A stretch of 31,771 bases of DNA from a virus. This document shows, piece after piece, positions 27,738 through 31,771 of the stretch. The stretch spans positions 1 to 31,771 of the IMG/VR virus record IMGVR_UViG_3300005327_000017; one strand, written 5' to 3'. Position numbers and translations under genes: made by a program. The notes below the pieces were generated by a model, which made no database searches, had not been told where the DNA came from, and saw only the letters and a program-made list of their open reading frames with translations. The stretch's first letter is position 1, and each line of letters begins with the position of its first letter.

Positions 27738-29369
27738 ATGACCGACAAGAACACCGCAGGCATCGACCTGGACAAGCCAGAGAACGCGCTCGCAGCGATC
27801 ACGAACCGTCTTGCCCTTGCCTACAACCTCTGCTGCGGCCTGGCGCCAAAACAAGCCGTCGGCGAGCTTCTGGAAGTGACGATCAACATGCCCGAATGGG
27901 AAACCGTGCACGCGGCTCTCGCCCGCCGCGCAGAGCCGAGCGTGACGGCAGATGAGCGAGTACTGTTCGAGCAGCAGGCGAACGACGCACGCTTCTTCCC
28001 GCGTGAAATCGACTTCTCACGCACCAAGTCGCCAGGTGGGCGCGACGAGTATGCCAATAGTCACCTGCAATCGCGATGGGAAGGCTGGCAGGCCCGCGCC
28101 GCCCTCGCATCGCCCGCAGTCACCGAAGGCTACAAGCTGGTTCCCATCGAGCCGACGCCAGCCCAGCAGCAGGCGGGCCACGATACGCCCGGCGCGCACG
28201 GATACAACGCCAGCTACCGTGCGATGGTCAAAGCGGCGCCCGCAGTCAGCCAGTCGGCCGCGCTTGAAGCGCCTGCCCTGCGCCCGCTTTCGGCTGGCCT
28301 GCCGCTACCAGAAGACCATGACCGTGTGCTGGTCTACACCGAAGGAGTCGATTTCAACGGCGACCAGTATTTCGACATCAACACCGAAGACCTGTGGGAG
28401 CCTGATCCCGACATGCGCACCGAAGTGGCTGACGCGGCAACGCACTGGATGCCGCTGCCGCGCCCTGGTGCCGCGCCCGAAGTGCCGACCAACGAAGTGC
28501 TCGAAGAACTGTGGACGACGACGCATTATGGCCACCCAGCCGATTTTGCTGCCGATGTGCTGCAGCGTTGGGGCGGATGGCAACCGGGCTTACTGGGTTA
28601 CGGCGGCGCGCTGAATGCCAAGGCTAACGCGCCCGCAGTCAGCCAGATGGACGGGGCGGCTGTCGAGTGCGGCAAGTGCAACGACAGCGGCATCGTAGGC
28701 TTCCCGCCGGACCAGTACGAATCGTGCCCTGCCTGCACCCCTGCGGCCACCACGGCAAGCGCGATTGAGTGCACGACCTGTAACGGCAATCGTGAACGCG
28801 AAATCAGCGAGTTCAAGACCGTACCATGTCCTGACTGTGCCACAGCACCCAGCCAGGATGCCGATAAATGCGATGGCTGCGAAGGGGACTGCGACAGTTG
28901 CCCACTCGATGAAAAACGAGCAGCCCTCGCCCGCGCACCGCTGCCCGGTCAAGGGGACTGGCGCAAGACAATGCGTGACCTCGTGCGTGTTCTGCGCGGC
29001 GTCGAGTGCGGCGATGACGGGCAATGGAAATTCATCGCCAATGTGTGCAGCAACGCCGAAGAACTACTCGCCGCTCCAGCGCAAGCAGGCGATGCACTGG
29101 ATGAGAGAGACATGATGCTGTGGCTGTCCGATGATCCCGAGGTGTTCGCAAATGGCCCTGACGACTTTGCCAATGACTACGCGGCCAATTGCCTGTCGGT
29201 AGGCGATGACGTGGAGGTTGACGTGGACTGTACGTACCGTGCGCCTAAGCGGGCGCTGCGAATCGCATTGATCCCGAAAGGCGATGACGACGATTGCGAA
29301 GTTGTATGGAAGTGGGTCGAGCGTGCCGCCATGTCCGCATCCCAAGGCACGACGAGGGAGGCGGAATGA
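27738..29369 (+). CDS. Large mosaic phage protein with DUF551-like and multi-zinc segments
   Basis: A 543-residue protein. Residues 1-130 are helical (early-region type, ending SRWEGWQARAALASPAV). Residues 185-243 (LPLPEDHDRVLVYTEGVDFNG ... THWMPLPRPG) are DUF551-like. Residues 311-388 hold a run of CxxC pairs (Cys 311/314, 330/333, 345/348, 364/367, 378/381, 385/388), enough for two or three zinc sites. The C-terminus is acidic. The linker APAVSQ occurs twice, from an 18-nt repeat (28236-28253, 28629-28646). The start at 27738 has GGAG; an in-frame ATG at 27711 overlaps the methylase remnant. Confidence 0.65.
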   Translation: MTDKNTAGIDLDKPENALAAITNRLALAYNLCCGLAPKQAVGELLEVTINMPEWETVHAALARRAEPSVTADERVLFEQQANDARFFPREIDFSRTKSPGGRDEYANSHLQSRWEGWQARAALASPAVTEGYKLVPIEPTPAQQQAGHDTPGAHGYNASYRAMVKAAPAVSQSAALEAPALRPLSAGLPLPEDHDRVLVYTEGVDFNGDQYFDINTEDLWEPDPDMRTEVADAATHWMPLPRPGAAPEVPTNEVLEELWTTTHYGHPADFAADVLQRWGGWQPGLLGYGGALNAKANAPAVSQMDGAAVECGKCNDSGIVGFPPDQYESCPACTPAATTASAIECTTCNGNREREISEFKTVPCPDCATAPSQDADKCDGCEGDCDSCPLDEKRAALARAPLPGQGDWRKTMRDLVRVLRGVECGDDGQWKFIANVCSNAEELLAAPAQAGDALDERDMMLWLSDDPEVFANGPDDFANDYAANCLSVGDDVEVDVDCTYRAPKRALRIALIPKGDDDDCEVVWKWVERAAMSASQGTTREAE

Positions 29370-29680
29370 TATCGCCGCTTGAATGGCTGCTGACGGCGAA
29401 CAAGCGCCGCCCCAAGCTGCCGCAGACCACTGAATGGTTCAGCGGCCTCACGGCGCCGAAGCGTTCTGGCTGGTACGAACGCCACTTCACCGATTCCCCG
29501 GTCATCGGAGACGCATCGATGCAATGGTGGGACGGCTATCAGTGGTTAGCGCACCCGAGAAACATATTGCCACACTGGCGACAGATCGGCGACTACCCGT
29601 GCTGGCGCGGCCTTGCCGAAGACCCGAGCGCATCCCCGGCATCTCACGACACGCAAGGCACGCAAGGAGAGAAGAATTGA
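29366..29680 (+). CDS. Hypothetical phage early protein
   Basis: A 104-residue, aromatic-rich protein (LEWLLTANKRRPKLPQTTEW, GWYERHFTDSPVIG, WWDGYQWLAHPRNILPHWR). The Trp-rich pattern is like DUF551-type proteins of phage early regions. The start is set by the ATGA overlap at 29366. It ends DTQGTQGEKN, sharing its C-terminal linker with the next gene. Confidence 0.65.
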   Translation: MISPLEWLLTANKRRPKLPQTTEWFSGLTAPKRSGWYERHFTDSPVIGDASMQWWDGYQWLAHPRNILPHWRQIGDYPCWRGLAEDPSASPASHDTQGTQGEKN

Positions 29681-30093
29681 AGATCAAGGCATCAATCACG
29701 ATTTCGCGCGACAGCAATGACATTATCAACGTTCGCATTGAGGACAGAGCCAGCCACATCGAATTCGCACGCATGGAGTTCACTCCGCACGATTTCATGA
29801 TGGCGCTGATCGGACTTTCAAGCGTGGATGCGCAGAGCGCGGAAGTCATTGGTCTGGACGCAGTTGGCAAGCGGAAAGTGACGGAGACCCGCTCCATCGT
29901 CTACCCCGGCAAATCCTACGACGACCGCGACAAAATGCGCGCATGGCTGATCGAGAACGGCAAAGAAGAAGGTTGGATTGTGCATCCACACCTCGGGAGT
30001 CAGCGCAGTATCTCGACCGTCACCGGAAAAACCACATTGAATTACAGCGTCTACCGTTACGAGGAAATCAGCGACACGCAAGGAGAGAAGAAT
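29659..30093 (+). repeat. Direct repeat pair, 19 nt, at gene junctions
   Basis: CACGCAAGGAGAGAAGAAT occurs at 29659-29677 and 30075-30093. Each copy covers the end of one gene and the ribosome site and start of the next. A partial third copy precedes the first. The two copies flank the whole gene at 29677-30099. Confidence 0.8.
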
Positions 30094-30099
30094 GTCTGA
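29677..30099 (+). CDS. Hypothetical phage early protein (TTG start)
   Basis: A 140-residue protein (LKIKASITISRDSNDIINVRIED, SHIEFARMEFTPHDFMMALIGLS, then GWIVHPHLGSQRSISTVTGKTTLNYSVYRYEE). The TTG at 29677 overlaps the previous stop (TTGA) and has AAGGAGAG ahead, which decides the start. A mixed alpha/beta protein of unknown function, seen in phage early regions as far as I recall. Confidence 0.65.
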   Translation: MKIKASITISRDSNDIINVRIEDRASHIEFARMEFTPHDFMMALIGLSSVDAQSAEVIGLDAVGKRKVTETRSIVYPGKSYDDRDKMRAWLIENGKEEGWIVHPHLGSQRSISTVTGKTTLNYSVYRYEEISDTQGEKNV

Positions 30100-30985
30100 A
30101 CTGAACATGGACGACGACCGCGCCGCTGCGCTCTGGAATGCACAAGCCGACCAGCACAACCAGTGGAGCGAGTTGGATGCCGACGAGAAGGCTGCATGGA
30201 TCGCTAAGTGCGCCGCTCCTGTGGGAGAGGTGGAGTTGCCGGCGCTGCCTGAGCCGGATGTGATCGCATATACCTGCATCGGTGACAACGACGCATACAG
30301 CCCGCAACTGGTCAAGCAGATCGTTGCCAAGCGGGATGAGCGTATCCGCGTGCTGGAGCGCGAACTGGCCGAGCGAAAGCAGCCGGCAGCATGGGGCCGC
30401 GTTGAAACGGTCGGCGACATGGTGCGCAACCTGCTCACGCTCGACCAGTCCACCCCAATCCATGCCGCGTTCCACATCGACTACGAAGGCGAACGCCGCT
30501 GCCGCACCCGCCCCGTTTCGATCAGCCGCGAGCGCGTCATCGATGGCAAGTGGGTGGACATGAGCCGCAAGGACGTGCCCTACGCCGTCATCGTGTGGGC
30601 CAAGCAGGACGAGCGCGCCCAGCAGCCGGCGCAGAGCATCGATACGCCCGAGTTCCGCAGATTGATGTATTGCTGGGATGGAGTCATGCCGCCATTGCGC
30701 AGCCAAGATAACTCATGGGCCACCCTCATCGCCTACATCGACGGTCGCGCCGCTGGGGCAGCGCCGGTATGGCAGCCGATTGAAACAGCGCCGGCAAATA
30801 TGGCGTCGCGCCTGTACCTGGTCGGCGGATTTTGTGTGCAGGGCTTTGTAGATGCAGCTGGCGAGCTGATGGTTCAAAGCGAAGTGTCGCCACATTGGCG
30901 GAAGATGCGCGGGAAACCGACGCACTGGAGTCACCTTCCTGCCGCTCCTTCCCCTCAACATGGAAAGGAGGGAGGCAATGACTGA
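30092..30985 (+). CDS. Hypothetical phage protein with DUF551-like C-terminus
   Basis: A 297-residue protein. Residues 1-110 are helical with a coiled-coil-like part (KQIVAKRDERIRVLERELAERK). The middle (FHIDYEGERRCRTRPVSIS ... VIVWAKQDERAQ) is a separate unit. The C-terminal WQPIETAPANMASRLYLVGG ... PTHWSHLPAAP is DUF551. The start at 30092 overlaps the previous gene by 8 nt, with its ribosome site in the repeated linker. Confidence 0.65.
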   Translation: MSELNMDDDRAAALWNAQADQHNQWSELDADEKAAWIAKCAAPVGEVELPALPEPDVIAYTCIGDNDAYSPQLVKQIVAKRDERIRVLERELAERKQPAAWGRVETVGDMVRNLLTLDQSTPIHAAFHIDYEGERRCRTRPVSISRERVIDGKWVDMSRKDVPYAVIVWAKQDERAQQPAQSIDTPEFRRLMYCWDGVMPPLRSQDNSWATLIAYIDGRAAGAAPVWQPIETAPANMASRLYLVGGFCVQGFVDAAGELMVQSEVSPHWRKMRGKPTHWSHLPAAPSPQHGKEGGND

Positions 30986-31334
30986 TCGTGAACTGTTGGA
31001 ACTGGCGGCCAAGGCGGCGGGGATTGAGCTTTGGCCTGGCGATGCCTGGCGGATGATCACACCGCGCTTCAGTGGCCTGCTGCTGAAGGACGGGGCCACC
31101 ATCTGGAACCCGCTTACCGACGACGGCGACGCGCTGCGGCTGGCTGTGAAGGTTGGTCGCATGCCTGAACTGATCCGCGATGGAAGCGGCGTGTTTTGCG
31201 GATACGAGACGAAGCGGAATTGCCACTCACCGATCATCGAAAAGTTCGGCGATGACCGTATGGCTGCTATCCGCCGCGCCATCGTGCGCGCTGCAGCAGA
31301 GGTCTACCGCAATCGCACCACAGAGGAGGCATAA
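30978..31334 (+). CDS. Hypothetical NinX/DUF2591-like protein
   Basis: A 118-residue protein beginning MTDRELLELAAKAAGIELWP, followed by WNPLTDDGDALRLAVKVG and a C-terminal helix DDRMAAIRRAIVRAAAEVYRN. The pattern is common in early regions of phages and often annotated as NinX-like or hypothetical. The ATG at 30978 overlaps the previous gene by 8 nt with GGAGG upstream. Confidence 0.65.
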   Translation: MTDRELLELAAKAAGIELWPGDAWRMITPRFSGLLLKDGATIWNPLTDDGDALRLAVKVGRMPELIRDGSGVFCGYETKRNCHSPIIEKFGDDRMAAIRRAIVRAAAEVYRNRTTEEA

Positions 31335-31771
31335 ATGGACACCGACAATCTGAAGGCGCTGGCACTGGCGGCGACTCAAGGAAACTGGACCGTAGACAAA
31401 CGCAGCGCCGACTGCGCATACCTCAATGGGCCGCCAAGGTCATACGACGAGTGCTACTTCGAGAACGCGGCTGATGCCGAGTTCATCGCCGCCTGCCGCG
31501 AAATGGTTCCTGAACTGATCGCCGAAGTCGAGCGGCTGCGGGCGGAAATCACGGTGCTGGGGAAAGCGCCCGAAATCAACGTGGATAACGCTGAAACCCG
31601 CATGGATACTGGCTTTGGCGGCGCTGGGCAAATCGCGGCTCCCGCAGCTGGAACAGAGAATGATGCACTGGCTGCGCTGAATGATTTGGCCGAAGAGGCG
31701 CATGCGAATGGCAACGACTGGGATGGATGCATTGTCCCGCTCGTCAACAGAGTCCGCGCAGCTATCGAAGC
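31335..31771 (+). CDS. Ea22-like phage early protein, cut by window
   Basis: At least 145 residues, open at the right edge. It has TQGNWTVDKRSADCAYLNG, then NAADAEFIAACREMVPELIAEVERLRAEI, the AD-x-FIAA-x-R box and coiled coil typical of Ea22/Ead-like proteins. The ATG at 31335 follows the previous stop directly with GAGGAGG upstream. Function of the family is unknown. Confidence 0.65.
   Translation, partial: MDTDNLKALALAATQGNWTVDKRSADCAYLNGPPRSYDECYFENAADAEFIAACREMVPELIAEVERLRAEITVLGKAPEINVDNAETRMDTGFGGAGQIAAPAAGTENDALAALNDLAEEAHANGNDWDGCIVPLVNRVRAAIE

Noticed and set aside
1-31771. Integrase, attachment site, CRISPR array or insertion sequence
   Set aside because: None could be found by reading both strands; the integrase and att sites probably lie beyond the right edge.

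Overview
This window is most of a temperate, lambda-like tailed-phage genome, very probably an integrated prophage, in a GC-rich betaproteobacterial host. Burkholderiales, and Oxalobacteraceae such as Massilia or Janthinobacterium, is my best guess. The guess rests on overall base composition and on remembered similarity of several small phage proteins; no chromosomal marker, integrase, att site, tRNA or rRNA is visible. Both edges cut phage genes (the large terminase at the left, an Ea22-like gene at the right).

Immunity core (about 20.0-24.0 kb). A LexA-like cleavable CI repressor (+) and a Cro/YdaS-like regulator (-) are divergent around three 14-bp operators (TTAGGNNTNCCTAA-like). The same operator recurs at a second control region at 23.94-23.99 kb, where it sits in the 17-bp spacer of a near-consensus promoter. 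The layout is therefore lambda-like with pR reading left and pL reading right. Between cI and pL lie genes probably expressed in the lysogen: a small acidic protein overlapping cI, a membrane protein with a C-terminal zinc ribbon, and an AT-rich gene carrying an R-N-x3-H motif typical of HEPN ribonucleases. A three-gene cassette on the opposite strand follows.

Rightward early operon (24.0-31.8 kb, +). It holds tightly packed small genes with many ATGA/TGATG overlaps: very small proteins, a full-length RdgC, several mosaic proteins with DUF551-, NinX- and Ea22-like patterns, and repeated linker sequences that suggest module shuffling.

Leftward early operon (20.3-8.9 kb, -). It runs cro, a YdaT-like protein in the cII position, another HTH protein, small proteins, a winged-HTH protein, a DNA cytosine methyltransferase, a ParB-like protein, a Ref-like HNH nuclease, a Dam-type adenine methyltransferase, a winged-HTH protein, a Rha/KilAC antirepressor, a replication protein, a gp49/66-family protein, a PD-(D/E)xK-type nuclease-like protein and a zinc-motif protein in the position of antiterminator Q. 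One + strand gene sits inside this operon at 14.9 kb.

Cargo and late genes (10.0-0 kb). Around the Q position are cargo genes: a + strand membrane protein, a - strand membrane-anchored coiled-coil protein and a + strand HicAB toxin-antitoxin pair under a 12-bp inverted-repeat operator. A structured stretch of about 400 bp ending in an intrinsic terminator precedes the first late gene, as expected of a Q-dependent late leader. The late genes (-) begin with small proteins and an adhesin/fibre-like set, including a beta-propeller protein and a protein with nine 14-residue repeats, then the small and large terminase subunits. No lysis cassette is seen between the Q position and the terminase genes, which is unusual for a lambdoid layout.
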